The translations under genes and the position numbers were made by a program. A stretch of 64,000 nt of DNA from Frigoribacterium sp. Leaf415. Its GTDB lineage: Bacteria; Actinomycetota; Actinomycetes; Actinomycetales; Microbacteriaceae. This document shows, piece after piece, positions 29,593 through 39,298 of the stretch; within the stretch, counting starts at the first letter, position 1, and each line of letters opens with the position of its first letter. The stretch spans positions 2,368,621-2,432,620 of the forward strand of contig NZ_LMQR01000001.1 of NCBI RefSeq assembly GCF_001424645.1, read 5' to 3'. The notes below the pieces were generated by a model. The model was not told where the DNA came from, made no database searches, and worked only from the letters and a program-made list of their open reading frames with translations.

Positions 29593-30251
29593 GCGGTGGC
29601 CTCCTTCTTGGTCTTCGAGGCGACGAAGCCGTCGAAGGCGCTCTTCGTGAAGACGATGTCGTCGCTGACGAGGACGTCGTAGGCGTTCAGCTGGTCGAAC
29701 GTGATCACGTGGACCGTGGGCACGTTGCGGACGCTCTTGAGGGTCAGCGTGTCGTCGCGGTCGGTGACGACCAGGACGTGCTTGCTCGAGGCGATCGACG
29801 CGAGCAGGTCGAGGGCGACCTTGGTCGAGATCGAGTCGGCGACGAAGCTCTCGACGACGTGGACGCGGGCGCCACGAGCGCGGTCGGACAACGCACCGAG
29901 CAGGGCTGCGGCGATCATCTTCTTGGGGGTGCGCTGGGCGTAGTCGCGGGGCTGCGGACCGTGGACGATGCCACCGCCGGTCATCTGAGGAGCGCGGATC
30001 GAACCCTGACGGGCGCGGCCGGTGCCCTTCTGCTTGAACGGCTTGCGGCCGGCGCCGGAGACCTCGCCGCGACGCTTGGTCTTGTGCGTGCCCTGACGAG
30101 CGGCGGCCTGCTGGGCGACGACGACCTGGTGGATGAGCGGGACGTTCGTGACGACGTCGAACAGCTCGACGGGGAGCTCGACCGTGCTGGTCTTCTGGCC
30201 CTTGGCGTCGACGACGTCGACCGAGGTGGCCGATGCGGTAGTGGTGGCCAT
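29589..30251 (-). CDS. rplD: 50S ribosomal protein L4
   Basis: 220 residues. The tunnel loop motif [19 protein letters not shown] is intact, with [17 protein letters not shown] following. In some bacteria L4 represses the S10 operon; whether that applies here is not visible. Three bases after rplC. Confidence 0.98.
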   Translation of the reverse strand: MATTTASATSVDVVDAKGQKTSTVELPVELFDVVTNVPLIHQVVVAQQAAARQGTHKTKRRGEVSGAGRKPFKQKGTGRARQGSIRAPQMTGGGIVHGPQPRDYAQRTPKKMIAAALLGALSDRARGARVHVVESFVADSISTKVALDLLASIASSKHVLVVTDRDDTLTLKSVRNVPTVHVITFDQLNAYDVLVSDDIVFTKSAFDGFVASKTKKEATA

Positions 30252-30254
30252 GAG

Positions 30255-30911
30255 CTACTTCCCCTTCACGGCGGTGCGGACGAAAACGATGCGGCCACGA
30301 GCACCGGGGACGGCGCCCTTGACGAGCAGCAGACCCTTCTCGGCGTCGACGGCGTGCACCGTGAGGTTGAGGATGGTGACGCGCTCGCCACCCATGCGAC
30401 CGGCCATGCGCATGCCCTTGAAGACACGGCTGGGGGTCGAGGAGGCGCCGATCGAACCGGGCTTGCGGTGGTTGCGGTGCGCACCGTGCGATGCGCTGAC
30501 GCCCTTGAAGTTGTGACGCTTCATGACACCGGCGAAGCCCTTGCCCTTGGAGGTTCCGACGACGTCGACCTTCTGGCCGGCTTCGAAGGTGTCGACCGTG
30601 AGCTCTTGACCGAGTGCGTACTCGGCGGCGTCGGCGGTGCGGACCTCGGTGAGGTGGCGGCGGGGCGTGACGCCCGCGGCGTCGAAGTGACCCGTGGCGG
30701 GCTTGTTCGACTTGCGGGGGTCGATCTGGCCGGCCGCGATCTGGACGGCGGTGTAGCCGTCCTTCTCGAGCGAGCGGACCTGGGTCACGACGTTCGGGGC
30801 GATCTCGACGACGGTGACGGGGACGAGCTTGTTGTTCTCGTCCCAGACCTGGGTCATGCCGAGCTTCTTGCCGAGCAGGCCCTTGACGTTCTTGGTGGTG
30901 CTGATGGTCAT
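30255..30911 (-). CDS. rplC: 50S ribosomal protein L3
   Basis: 218 residues. [20 protein letters not shown] at the start, [16 protein letters not shown] and [15 protein letters not shown] in the core. Ten bases after rpsJ. Confidence 0.98.
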   Translation of the reverse strand: MTISTTKNVKGLLGKKLGMTQVWDENNKLVPVTVVEIAPNVVTQVRSLEKDGYTAVQIAAGQIDPRKSNKPATGHFDAAGVTPRRHLTEVRTADAAEYALGQELTVDTFEAGQKVDVVGTSKGKGFAGVMKRHNFKGVSASHGAHRNHRKPGSIGASSTPSRVFKGMRMAGRMGGERVTILNLTVHAVDAEKGLLLVKGAVPGARGRIVFVRTAVKGK

Positions 30912-30921
30912 GGTCGCCCCC

Positions 30922-31230
30922 CTACAGCTTGATCTCGATGTTGACGTCGGCAGGCAGGTCGAGACGCATGAGCGAGTCGACGGCCTTCGGCGTCGGGTCG
31001 ACGATGTCGATGAGGCGCTTGTGCGTGCGCTTCTCGAAGTGCTCGCGCGAGTCCTTGTACTTGTGGGGCGAACGGATCACGACGACCACGTTCTTCTCGG
31101 TCGGGAGCGGCACGGGGCCGACGACCGTAGCGCCCGCGCGGGTGACCGTGTCGACGATCTTGCGCGCGGAAGTGTCGATGACCTCGTGGTCGTACGACTT
31201 AAGTCGGATGCGGATCTTCTGTCCCGCCAT
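30922..31230 (-). CDS. rpsJ: 30S ribosomal protein S10
   Basis: 102 residues from the ATG at 31230 ([19 protein letters not shown]); an upstream open stretch is not conserved. [12 protein letters not shown] and the end ADVNIEIKL are typical. First gene of the long unit rpsJ to map. S10 is also NusE, a partner in antitermination. Confidence 0.98.
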   Translation of the reverse strand: MAGQKIRIRLKSYDHEVIDTSARKIVDTVTRAGATVVGPVPLPTEKNVVVVIRSPHKYKDSREHFEKRTHKRLIDIVDPTPKAVDSLMRLDLPADVNIEIKL

Positions 31231-31627
31231 GTGTGACTCTCTCTCGTTCGGACGTCGCGCACCTCGGGGGCCGCCTGACGCTGTTCGCTGGGCGAACATC
31301 TGTTGGCACTACGTGTCTCTCGCGTACCGCTGTTCTTGTGTCAATCCATCTGCCGAAACCGGTCGGTGCCCGCGAGGAAGGACCCGGGGAGGGCCATCTT
31401 CGCCACCGCCACCTGCACCCAGGGCTTCGCCCCGGCGCACCGCGACCGATGGCCACGGCGATGGTTTCGTTGTGAGATGCGTCCTGCTACCCGCGGCCCA
31501 GACGCCTTGCGTCTGTGCACTGCCTGGCAGTGATCCGACACCGGGCGCAGAGGCCAGGCTCGAAATGTTGAACTAGACGATTTTGCCACACGCCTGCATT
31601 TGCTGCAACCCGGGCGTGTCGCGGATC
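31231..31627 (-). other. leader and promoter region of the S10 operon, no gene
   Basis: 397 bases without a credible ORF between rpsJ and the DarT-like gene. It contains the likely S10 operon promoter near its far end (31580-31608) and a leader of about 340 bases. An inverted repeat ACACGCC...GGCGTGT (31588-31594 with 31613-31619) lies over the promoter and directly follows the DarT-like gene, so it could be a weak terminator or an operator. Confidence 0.5.
31580..31608 (-). promoter_or_regulatory. candidate promoter of the S10 operon
   Basis: Minus strand: TTGCAG (31603-31608), 17-base spacer, CAAAAT (31580-31585). The -35 and spacing are good, the -10 is weak (four of six). Confidence 0.38.
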
Positions 31628-32467
31628 TCAGACCGCTTCGACGACCGGGGCCGGCCGGAACCACGGCGGGTAGACGGCGACGCGCGGTGCGTCGGCACCC
31701 AGGTCGGCGAGCGTGTCCTTCACGGCGTCGCGGACCTTGTCGTTCGGGACGCCTACGAGGGTCACCGAGGAAAAGGGCACCGAGCCGGGGACGAGCACCT
31801 CGGGTCCGAGCAGGTCGGGGTCCTTCAGGCTGAAACGGCGGACCATCGACGAGGCGTCGTCCAGCCCCGCGGCCGCGCGGACGCCCTCGACGGCTGCGTC
31901 GCCCTCGGTCACGACGAAGTCGTCGCCGAGCGAGGCGACGGGCACGACGAGCATGACGAAGTCGATGGCGCGGGCCTCGCGTGCGGCATCGGACCACTCG
32001 TAGCCCTCGGCGCCGGTACGGACGGCGTCCCAGGCGGTCGCGTGAGGCGACAGCGAAAACGGCACGTGGGCGGCGACGGGCTGACCCGAAGCGGTCGTGA
32101 CGGAGGCGCGGAGGGCCCGCGTGGCCTCGGAGCTGACGTCGAGCACGGGAGTCGCACCCGCCTGCAGGGCACCGGCCTCGAGGATGGCGGGCAGGTTCGA
32201 CACGTGGGTCCAGTGGTAGGCGCGCTGGGTCGAGAACTCGGGGACGGGAGTGGCAGCCGACTGGGCGGCCACGGCCACGGCGGCCGAGTCACGGGCGAGC
32301 GCGGGCGTGCTGCGCAACGACTCGGGCTTGCGGTTGGAGGGGCGGCGGCGGGTGGTGACCGACCGTGCGGCGGTCGAGGGCATGCCGTCGGCGACGCCCT
32401 CGCGCTTGCGGGGAGCACAGATGTCGCACAACTCTCGCTCGAATCCGTGGATGCACTCGTCAGTCAC
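31628..32467 (-). CDS. DarT-like (DUF4433) ADP-ribosyltransferase-fold protein with N-terminal Cys/His knuckle
   Basis: 279 residues from a GTG with AGAGGA upstream. The N-terminus has C5, H7, C14 and C17 (CIHGFERELCDIC), a likely zinc knuckle. After a disordered linker (about 20-80) comes a domain resembling DarT: YHWTHVSNLPAILEAGAL at 84-101, HVPFSLSPHATA at 134-145 and PEVLVPGSVPF at 222-232, where E223 matches the DarT catalytic glutamate. DarT enzymes attach ADP-ribose to thymidine in single-stranded DNA and are toxins paired with the macrodomain antitoxin DarG. No DarG is adjacent, and the arginine that usually follows the GL motif is not obvious (GALQAG), so the protein may be a housekeeping relative or inactive. 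It is the first of three non-ribosomal genes between the S10 and str operons. Fold is fairly confident; activity is unproven. Confidence 0.72.
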   Translation of the reverse strand: MTDECIHGFERELCDICAPRKREGVADGMPSTAARSVTTRRRPSNRKPESLRSTPALARDSAAVAVAAQSAATPVPEFSTQRAYHWTHVSNLPAILEAGALQAGATPVLDVSSEATRALRASVTTASGQPVAAHVPFSLSPHATAWDAVRTGAEGYEWSDAAREARAIDFVMLVVPVASLGDDFVVTEGDAAVEGVRAAAGLDDASSMVRRFSLKDPDLLGPEVLVPGSVPFSSVTLVGVPNDKVRDAVKDTLADLGADAPRVAVYPPWFRPAPVVEAV

Positions 32468-32570
32468 TGCAGTTGTTCCTCTCGGGCGCCCCGAACGGGA
32501 CGCGACCCTCTAGGTTACGTCACGACGGGGGCCGTCCGCAGACCGGGGGCGACGACTGCAGCCCGCGGGC

Positions 32571-33563
32571 TCAGCGGAACAGCAGCGCCCGGACCTCGGA
32601 TTCTGCCGCGTGCAGGCGGGCCGGGTCGATGGTCTCCCCGTGACGGTACGCGTCGACCAGACGGGGATCGACATAAGAGGACTTCGCGATGGCCGGGGTG
32701 TTGCCGAGTACGGCGGCGGCGTCGCGCATCGCTTGCGCCAGGGACCTCGCCTGGCGGGAGGCCGCCGCCTGCGGCCCGGAGCGGGCCAGGCTGACGGCGG
32801 CGGCCACGGTCCCGTGCAGGGTGCGGAAGTCCTTCGCGGTGAACTCGTCACCCGCCTTGTCCTTGACGTACTCGTTGATCTCGGTCGCTCGCAGCGGGTG
32901 CCAGGCCGCGCGCGCCTCCTCCACTCCCCCGACGTCGGCCTTCCAGGCGAGCAACCGGGCCCGCCCGCCACGCCGTTTCAGGCTGCGGACGACGGAGGCC
33001 AGGTCGGCGTCGCGGATCTCGGAGTCCCAGTCCTGACCGCTCTTGCCGGGGAAGGCCAGCGACACCGTGTCGCCGGACACGGTCGCGTGCGCACAGAGCA
33101 GGGTCGAGAGCCCGTGGCTGCCGTGCTCCTGCGCGTAGCGCTCGGACCCCACACGCAGGGAGCCGGTGTCGAGCATGCGGAAGGCGGCGGCCAGGACGCG
33201 GTCTCGCCCGGCGCCGTCGAGACGGAGGTCACGAGTCACGAACCGGCGCGCGGTCGGCAGCGACTCGGCGAGGGCGAGCGCACGGTCGAACTTGATGCGA
33301 TCCTTCTGCTCACGCCAGGTCGGGTGGTAGATGTACTGACGCCGACCCGCGGCGTCCACGCCCGTGGCCTGGATGTGGCCGTTGTCGTACGGAGAGATCC
33401 AGACGTCGGTCCAGGCCGGTGGGATGGCGAGGTGCTCGATGCGGCCCCGCAGTTCGACGTCGGCGACGGCCGTTCCGTCGGCGGTGCGGTACGAGAATCC
33501 CCGTCCGGCCCGGACCCGGGTCAACCCGGGTCGACTCGAATCGGTCCTCCGGAGGCGCGGCAT
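32571..33563 (-). CDS. type IB DNA topoisomerase
   Basis: 330 residues from the ATG at 33563; a GTG at 33578 would add five residues, and neither has a good ribosome binding site. It is a bacterial poxvirus-like topoisomerase that relaxes supercoils through a 3'-phosphotyrosine. Visible landmarks: IPPAWTDVWISPYDNGHIQA in the N-terminal domain, RVGSERYAQEHGSHGLSTL with the first catalytic arginine, the beta-hairpin lysine in FPGKSG, KDFRTLHGT with the second arginine, and the nucleophile tyrosine in SSYVDPRLVDAY. All catalytic elements appear present. It lies between the DarT-like gene and a small antitoxin-family gene, separated from the latter by a terminator. Confidence 0.92.
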   Translation of the reverse strand: MPRLRRTDSSRPGLTRVRAGRGFSYRTADGTAVADVELRGRIEHLAIPPAWTDVWISPYDNGHIQATGVDAAGRRQYIYHPTWREQKDRIKFDRALALAESLPTARRFVTRDLRLDGAGRDRVLAAAFRMLDTGSLRVGSERYAQEHGSHGLSTLLCAHATVSGDTVSLAFPGKSGQDWDSEIRDADLASVVRSLKRRGGRARLLAWKADVGGVEEARAAWHPLRATEINEYVKDKAGDEFTAKDFRTLHGTVAAAVSLARSGPQAAASRQARSLAQAMRDAAAVLGNTPAIAKSSYVDPRLVDAYRHGETIDPARLHAAESEVRALLFR

Positions 33564-33610
33564 CGGTCGAGTGAACACCGCCCGTCGCCGAGAGGGCTGG
33601 GCGGGGTACA

Positions 33611-33643
33611 GCGAAGCCCCCGCCGGGGAGACGGGGGCTTCGC
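33611..33643 (-). terminator. terminator after the MT0933-like gene
   Basis: 12-bp perfect stem (33611-33622 with 33632-33643) and a nine-base loop, ten bases after the stop at 33653. The topoisomerase start lies 48 bases further on, so the topoisomerase needs its own promoter in the remaining gap. Confidence 0.8.
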
Positions 33644-33652
33644 GGGGACGAC

Positions 33653-33865
33653 CTACTGGTTGCCGAGCTTCTTGTCGGCCTGCTCTTTCGCCTGGTGGAT
33701 CTTGTCGGTGTGCTTGCCACCGGTGGCCTTGTCCGCCGCAGAGGCGACGGCGTCGAGGATGTTGTCGCTGACTCCCTCGGCCTTCTCGCTCTTGAGCGCG
33801 TCCTGCACCTTGCCGTCCTTCAGGAAGGCCTGGGCCTTCTTGGTGATGTCGTCGAAGCCTGCCAT
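33653..33865 (-). CDS. MT0933/Rv0909-like antitoxin-family small protein
   Basis: 70 residues from an ATG with GGGAGG five bases upstream. The pattern FDDITKKAQAFL, then a charged helix, then ATGGKHTDKIHQAKEQADKK matches the small helical MT0933 antitoxin family, whose mycobacterial member pairs with a START-fold toxin. No such toxin is next to it here. The family is also widespread without partners, so a non-toxin role such as a stress protein is possible. Single-gene transcript closed by a terminator. Confidence 0.7.
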   Translation of the reverse strand: MAGFDDITKKAQAFLKDGKVQDALKSEKAEGVSDNILDAVASAADKATGGKHTDKIHQAKEQADKKLGNQ

Positions 33866-33924
33866 GACGTCCTCCCGTCGGCGCCGGACCGTCCGACGTC
33901 AGGTCCATCGTGCTCCGAGAACGA

Positions 33925-33960
33925 GAAAGAGGTCAGACCCCGAAGGGCCTGACCTCTTTC
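33925..33960 (-). terminator. terminator after tuf
   Basis: 12-bp stem GAAAGAGGTCAG with its complement (33925-33936, 33949-33960), extended inward by three pairs after one mismatch, TTCG-type loop. Lies 30 bases past the tuf stop and is followed by a pyrimidine-rich run on the minus strand. Confidence 0.85.
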
Positions 33961-33990
33961 GTCAGATCAGCAGTTCTGCGTGAACAGGAC

Positions 33991-35181
<1,191 letters not shown>

Positions 35182-35221
35182 TGTGGGTCCTCCTCAGGAC
35201 TCGGTTGCAGTGCGGCCCGGG

Positions 35222-35242
35222 GGCCGGGTCGATGACCCGGCC
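35222..35242 (-). other. hairpin in the fusA-tuf spacer
   Basis: 9-bp stem (35222-35230 with 35234-35242), three-base loop, 40 bases before the tuf start. No T tract follows. A TAACAT hexamer further upstream could be a tuf -10 box, but no -35 fits. Confidence 0.4.
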
Positions 35243-35310
35243 TACCGGTCGCCCTGCGGATTGGTGTGTGTACATGTTACGCGGTCGTCGGACGACCACG
35301 CGGTTCAGGA

Positions 35311-37425
35311 CTATTCGCCCTTGTTCTTCTGGATGATCTCTTCGGCGACGGCCGAGGGCACCTCTTGGTACGACTCGAACGTCATCGAGTAGACGGCCCG
35401 GCCCGAGGTCTTCGACCGCAGGTCTCCGACGTAACCGAACATCTCCGACAGCGGCACGCTGGCCCGAACGACCTTCACACCACTGGCGTCTTCCATCGAC
35501 GAAATCTGCCCGCGTCGCGAGCTGAGGTCGCCGATGACGTCGCCCATGTATTCCTCGGGCGTACGGACCTCGACCGCCATGAGCGGCTCGAGGAGAACGG
35601 GCTGGGCCTTGCGAGCCGCCTCTTTGTAGGCGATCGACCCAGCGATCTTGAACGCCATCTCGGACGAGTCGACGTCGTGCGCCGCGCCGTCGAGAAGCAG
35701 CGCGCGGACGCCCACCGTCGGGTAGCCGGCGAGCACGCCGACCTGCATGGCGTCCTGGATGCCGGCATCGACCGAGGGGATGTACTCGCGGGGGATGCGG
35801 CCACCGGTGACCTTGTTGACGAACTCGTAGGTCGACTCGGCCGTGACCTCGAAGGGCTCGAGAGCGATCTGCACCTTGGCGAACTGACCCGAACCACCGG
35901 TCTGCTTCTTGTGGGTGTAGTCGTAGCGCTCGATGCCCTTCTTGAGGGTCTCGCGGTACGCGACCTGGGGCTTGCCCACGTTGGCCTCGACGTTGAACTC
36001 GCGCTTCATGCGGTCGACCAGGATGTCGAGGTGGAGCTCGCCCATGCCCTTGATGACCGTCTGGCCCGTCTCGGCGTTGAGCTCGACGCGGAACGTCGGG
36101 TCCTCTTCGGCGAGCTTCTGGATGGCCAGCGACAGCTTCTCTTGGTCGGCCTTCGTCTTCGGCTCGATCGCGACCTCGATGACGGGCTCGGGGAACGTCA
36201 TCGACTCGAGGACGATCTGGTCGGACGGGTCGCACAGGGTGTCACCGGTGGTGGTGAACTTGAGCCCGATGACGGCGTAGATGTGACCGGCGGTCACGCT
36301 GTCGACCGGGTTCTCCTTGTTGGAGTGCATCTGGAAGATCTTGCCGATGCGCTCTTTCTTGTCCTTGGTCGAGTTGATGACCTGGGCGCCGGACTCGATC
36401 GAACCCGAGTAGACGCGGACGTAGGTGAGACGACCGAAGAAGGGGTGCACCGCGACCTTGAAGGCGAGAGCCGAGAAGGGCTCGGTCGACTCGGGCTTGC
36501 GGATGATGATCTTCTCGGCGTCGCGGACGTCGTGGCCCTCCATCGGAGGCACGTCGAGCGGCGAGGGCAGGTAGTCGATGACCGCGTCGAGCATCGGCTG
36601 CACGCCGCGGTTCTTGAAGGCCGAACCACAGAAGATCGGGTAGAGCTCGGAGTTGACCGTCATCTTGCGGACGGCGCCCTTGATCTCGGCGATCGTGAGC
36701 TCTTCGCCACCGAAGTACTTCTCGAGCAGCACGTCGTCGGACTCGGCGACCGTCTCGAGGAGCTTGGCGCGGTACTCGGCCGCCTTCTCCTTGAGGTCTT
36801 CGGGGATCTCTTCGATCTCGTACTTCGCGCCCAGCTCGACGTCACCCTTGGCGTCGCCGCGCCACGTGAGGGCACGCATCTCGACCAGGTCGACGACGCC
36901 CTCGAAGGAGCTCTCGGCACCGATCGGGAGCTGCATCACCAGCGGCTTGGCGCCGAGGCGGTTGATGATCGTGTCGACCGTGAAGTAGAAGTCGGCTCCG
37001 AGCTTGTCCATCTTGTTGACGAAGCAGATGCGCGGCACGTCGTACTTGTCGGCCTGACGCCAGACGGTCTCGGACTGGGGCTCGACGCCCTCTTTGCCGT
37101 CGAAGACGGCGACGGCACCGTCGAGCACGCGGAGGGAACGCTCGACCTCGACCGTGAAGTCGACGTGGCCCGGGGTGTCGATGATGTTGATCTGGTTCTT
37201 GTTCCAGAAACAGGTCGTCGCAGCCGAGGTGATGGTGATGCCGCGCTCTTGCTCTTGCGCCATCCAGTCCATCGTGGCCGCACCGTCGTGGACCTCACCG
37301 ATCTTGTGGGTGATGCCCGTGTAGTACAGGATGCGCTCGGTGGTCGTCGTCTTGCCAGCATCGATGTGAGCCATGATGCCGATGTTGCGGACCTTGTTCA
37401 GGTCGGTGAGCACATCTTGTGCCAC
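35311..37425 (-). CDS. fusA: elongation factor G
   Basis: 704 residues from a GTG ([17 protein letters not shown]) with GGAGG at good spacing. G1 AHIDAGKT, G3 DTPGHVDF and G4 NKMDKLGAD are intact; domain IV carries [19 protein letters not shown]. Translocase of the elongation cycle. A hairpin separates it from rpsG, 87 bases away. Confidence 0.98.
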   Translation of the reverse strand: MAQDVLTDLNKVRNIGIMAHIDAGKTTTTERILYYTGITHKIGEVHDGAATMDWMAQEQERGITITSAATTCFWNKNQINIIDTPGHVDFTVEVERSLRVLDGAVAVFDGKEGVEPQSETVWRQADKYDVPRICFVNKMDKLGADFYFTVDTIINRLGAKPLVMQLPIGAESSFEGVVDLVEMRALTWRGDAKGDVELGAKYEIEEIPEDLKEKAAEYRAKLLETVAESDDVLLEKYFGGEELTIAEIKGAVRKMTVNSELYPIFCGSAFKNRGVQPMLDAVIDYLPSPLDVPPMEGHDVRDAEKIIIRKPESTEPFSALAFKVAVHPFFGRLTYVRVYSGSIESGAQVINSTKDKKERIGKIFQMHSNKENPVDSVTAGHIYAVIGLKFTTTGDTLCDPSDQIVLESMTFPEPVIEVAIEPKTKADQEKLSLAIQKLAEEDPTFRVELNAETGQTVIKGMGELHLDILVDRMKREFNVEANVGKPQVAYRETLKKGIERYDYTHKKQTGGSGQFAKVQIALEPFEVTAESTYEFVNKVTGGRIPREYIPSVDAGIQDAMQVGVLAGYPTVGVRALLLDGAAHDVDSSEMAFKIAGSIAYKEAARKAQPVLLEPLMAVEVRTPEEYMGDVIGDLSSRRGQISSMEDASGVKVVRASVPLSEMFGYVGDLRSKTSGRAVYSMTFESYQEVPSAVAEEIIQKNKGE

Positions 37426-37463
37426 GGGTTCCTCCGAAGGGATAGGTGGGGAAGTTGGGGGGA

Positions 37464-37506
37464 CGAGGAGGTGCGGTGCGCGTCGTGCGCACACCGCGCC
37501 TCCTCG
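37464..37506 (-). terminator. partial terminator or attenuator between rpsG and fusA
   Basis: Arms 37464-37481 and 37487-37506 pair over about 18 bp with a two-base bulge and one G-T position; one arm contains CGCGCCTCCT. It begins seven bases past the rpsG stop and may reduce, but not abolish, transcription into fusA. Confidence 0.55.
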
Positions 37507-37512
37507 TGCCGG

Positions 37513-37983
37513 TTACCAGCGGTAGTGCGCGAAGGCCTTGTTCGACTCGGCCATCTTGTGCGTGTCTTCACGACGCTTGACAGCGGCGCCGAGACCGTTC
37601 GACGCGTCGAGGATCTCGTTCATGAGACGCTCGGTCATCGTCTTCTCGCGACGAGCCTTGGCGTAGCTGGTGAGCCAGCGGAGGGCCAGGGTGTTGGCGC
37701 GGTGGGGCTTGACCTCGACGGGGACCTGGTAGGTCGAACCGCCGACGCGACGCGAGCGGACCTCGAGGGTCGGGCGCACGTTGTCGAGCGCCTTCTTCAG
37801 CGTGGCCACTGCATCTTGGTCGTTCTTGGCGGTGACGCCGGCGAGAGCACCGTAGACGATGCGCTCGGCGAGGCCCTTCTTGCCGTCGAGGAGGATCTTG
37901 TTGACGAGCTGGCTGACGATCGGCGCACCGTAGACCGGGTCGGCGACGACAGGGCGCTTGGGCGCGGGTCCTTTACGAGGCAT
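37513..37983 (-). CDS. rpsG: 30S ribosomal protein S7
   Basis: 156 residues from the ATG at 37983 ([19 protein letters not shown]). [18 protein letters not shown] and the end [12 protein letters not shown] are diagnostic. A primary 16S binder. The ATG shares one base with the rpsL stop. Confidence 0.98.
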   Translation of the reverse strand: MPRKGPAPKRPVVADPVYGAPIVSQLVNKILLDGKKGLAERIVYGALAGVTAKNDQDAVATLKKALDNVRPTLEVRSRRVGGSTYQVPVEVKPHRANTLALRWLTSYAKARREKTMTERLMNEILDASNGLGAAVKRREDTHKMAESNKAFAHYRW

Positions 37984-38357
37984 TACTTCTTGTCCTTCTT
38001 CGCACCGTAGAGGCTGCGAGCCTGCTTGCGGTTCTTCACGGCCTGGGTGTCGAGGGCGCCACGGACGATCTTGTAGCGCACACCGGGGAGGTCTTTGACA
38101 CGACCGCCGCGCACGAGCACCATCGAGTGCTCTTGCAGGTTGTGGCCCTCGCCGGGGATGTAGGCGGTGACCTCGGTGCCGTTCGAGAGCTTCACACGGG
38201 CGACCTTGCGGAGCGCGGAGTTCGGCTTCTTGGGGGTGGTGGTGTACACACGCGTGCACACGCCACGCTGCTGGGGGTTGGACCGCAGGGCGGGGGCCTT
38301 GGTCTTGACGACCTTCGGCGTACGTCCCTTGCGGACCAGCTGCTGAATAGTTGGCAC
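37983..38357 (-). CDS. rpsL: 30S ribosomal protein S12
   Basis: 124 residues from a GTG ([12 protein letters not shown]) with GAGGAG upstream. [17 protein letters not shown] and [17 protein letters not shown] carry wild-type lysines at the two classic streptomycin-resistance positions, so sensitivity is expected. First gene of the str operon, about 190 bases after its promoter. Confidence 0.98.
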   Translation of the reverse strand: MPTIQQLVRKGRTPKVVKTKAPALRSNPQQRGVCTRVYTTTPKKPNSALRKVARVKLSNGTEVTAYIPGEGHNLQEHSMVLVRGGRVKDLPGVRYKIVRGALDTQAVKNRKQARSLYGAKKDKK

Positions 38358-38467
38358 TGGTTCTCCTCGTCGGATCTCGACGCTGTTCTCTCGAACACGC
38401 CGAGTCGCGCTGCTCTCGCATCGCTCTGCTCTGTCCGGCTGATCAGCCGGCATCCTCGTCTCGGTGA

Positions 38468-38490
38468 CCGAGACGGTCTGCCCGTCTCGG
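38468..38490 (-). other. hairpin in the rpsL leader
   Basis: 9-bp perfect stem (38468-38476 with 38482-38490), five-base loop, in the roughly 180-base leader. It may fold with neighbouring GTCTCGG repeats; an autoregulatory or stability role is possible. Confidence 0.4.
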
Positions 38491-38545
38491 CCGCGAGGTC
38501 GAGGGGGCTTTTATTCGGGCGCGCGGTCAGGCGCACACCCGAAAG

Positions 38546-38574
38546 AGCTTATCTTGCGGTAGTGCCTTAATCAA
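38546..38574 (-). promoter_or_regulatory. promoter of rpsL-rpsG-fusA-tuf
   Basis: Minus strand: -35 TTGATT (38569-38574), 17-base spacer, -10 TAAGCT (38546-38551). The -35 box overlaps the last codons and stop of the upstream membrane-protein gene. Confidence 0.75.
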
Positions 38575-39142
38575 ATGGTCGAGGGTCGGCGTGCCCCGGG
38601 TCGACGCGCGACACGGCGAGCGTGCCCCCGACGACGAGTCCGGCGCAGATCGCCGAGCCGATCACGAACGGCGACACGGCGTACCGGGCGGCGAAGAGCA
38701 GCACCCAGACGAGCTCCTCTCGCACGAGGCCGTAGACGACTCCCCCGACGGCGAGCATCAGGACGTACACGAGGGCCGCGGTGACGATCGTCGGGACGAG
38801 GAGGTGCGGTGCGGGCCCTCGGGGGCCGACCACCTCGTCACCGGTGCCGGAGCGCGTCCCACCCGAGGCGCCCGGGCGGGCGAACACGGCGGGCTGGGCG
38901 GGGAACGTGCCCCGCACCTCCGGAGCCCTGTCGTCGCGGGCGTCGGAGAGCGCCGCCGAGCGCAGCAGCGACAGCAGCACGACGAGCACGGCGGCGGCGA
39001 CCATCAGGGGGCCGAGCAACGTGCCGGCGTCGGGTTCGTCGATCGGGTCGCGGTCGAGCAGGAGCGCCTCGAAGCCCGCGACCATGATGACGAGCGCACC
39101 GAAGAGGACGGTGCCCATGACGGCGTAGACGGCTCGGGACAT
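38567..39142 (-). CDS. four-helix integral membrane protein of unknown function
   Basis: 191 residues, not recognised as a named family. Hydrophobic helices lie at about 5-27, 44-63, 115-138 and 145-172. The loop between helices 2 and 3 (about 65-112) is hydrophilic, rich in Arg, Pro and Gly. No enzyme motif, cysteine pair or signal peptidase site is visible. It lies between the str promoter, which overlaps its 3' end, and the end of the type IV pilus locus, from which a large terminator hairpin separates it. A -10-like TAGCCT six bases before its ATG suggests a leaderless, independent transcript. Confidence 0.7.
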   Translation of the reverse strand: MSRAVYAVMGTVLFGALVIMVAGFEALLLDRDPIDEPDAGTLLGPLMVAAAVLVVLLSLLRSAALSDARDDRAPEVRGTFPAQPAVFARPGASGGTRSGTGDEVVGPRGPAPHLLVPTIVTAALVYVLMLAVGGVVYGLVREELVWVLLFAARYAVSPFVIGSAICAGLVVGGTLAVSRVDPGHADPRPFD

Positions 39143-39148
39143 CCTTCG

Positions 39149-39154
39149 AGGCTA
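39149..39154 (-). promoter_or_regulatory. possible -10 box of the four-helix membrane protein gene
   Basis: TAGCCT ends six bases before the ATG, giving a leaderless arrangement. GAAGG directly before the ATG is too close to be a normal ribosome binding site. No -35 match. Confidence 0.35.
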
Positions 39155-39163
39155 CGCGTCCGC

Positions 39164-39173
39164 AGGAGGCGCG
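39164..39173 (+). repeat. single copy of the dispersed AGGAGGCGCG 10-mer
   Basis: Lies between the four-helix gene and the pilus terminator, with no complementary arm nearby. Confidence 0.55.
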
Positions 39174-39195
39174 GTGGCCCTCGGCTGCGCCACCC

Positions 39196-39253
39196 CGCCA
39201 CGATGTGGACACGCCGCCACGCTTTCTCGTGGCGGCGTGTCCAGATCGTGGCG
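39196..39253 (-). terminator. large hairpin terminating the type IV pilus locus
   Basis: 26-bp inverted repeat (39196-39221 with 39228-39253) with a single mismatch and a six-base loop, 46 bases past the pilO stop. The arms contain ACACGCCGCCACG, and CGCCACGAT also ends the outer arm, giving internal repetition. The strength and regularity exceed the other terminators here. Confidence 0.75.
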
Positions 39254-39298
39254 TTCTGGGGCGGGCGGTGGTCTGGACCCGGCCTGAGGCGCTTCGCG

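Noticed and set aside
31231..31627. Small ORFs in the S10 operon leader
   Set aside because: Several short frames exist on both strands, but none has a ribosome binding site, family motif or codon pattern like the neighbours.
33653..33865. Complete toxin-antitoxin pair at the MT0933-like gene
   Set aside because: The family name suggests an antitoxin, but no START-fold or other toxin gene is adjacent, so a functional pair cannot be claimed.
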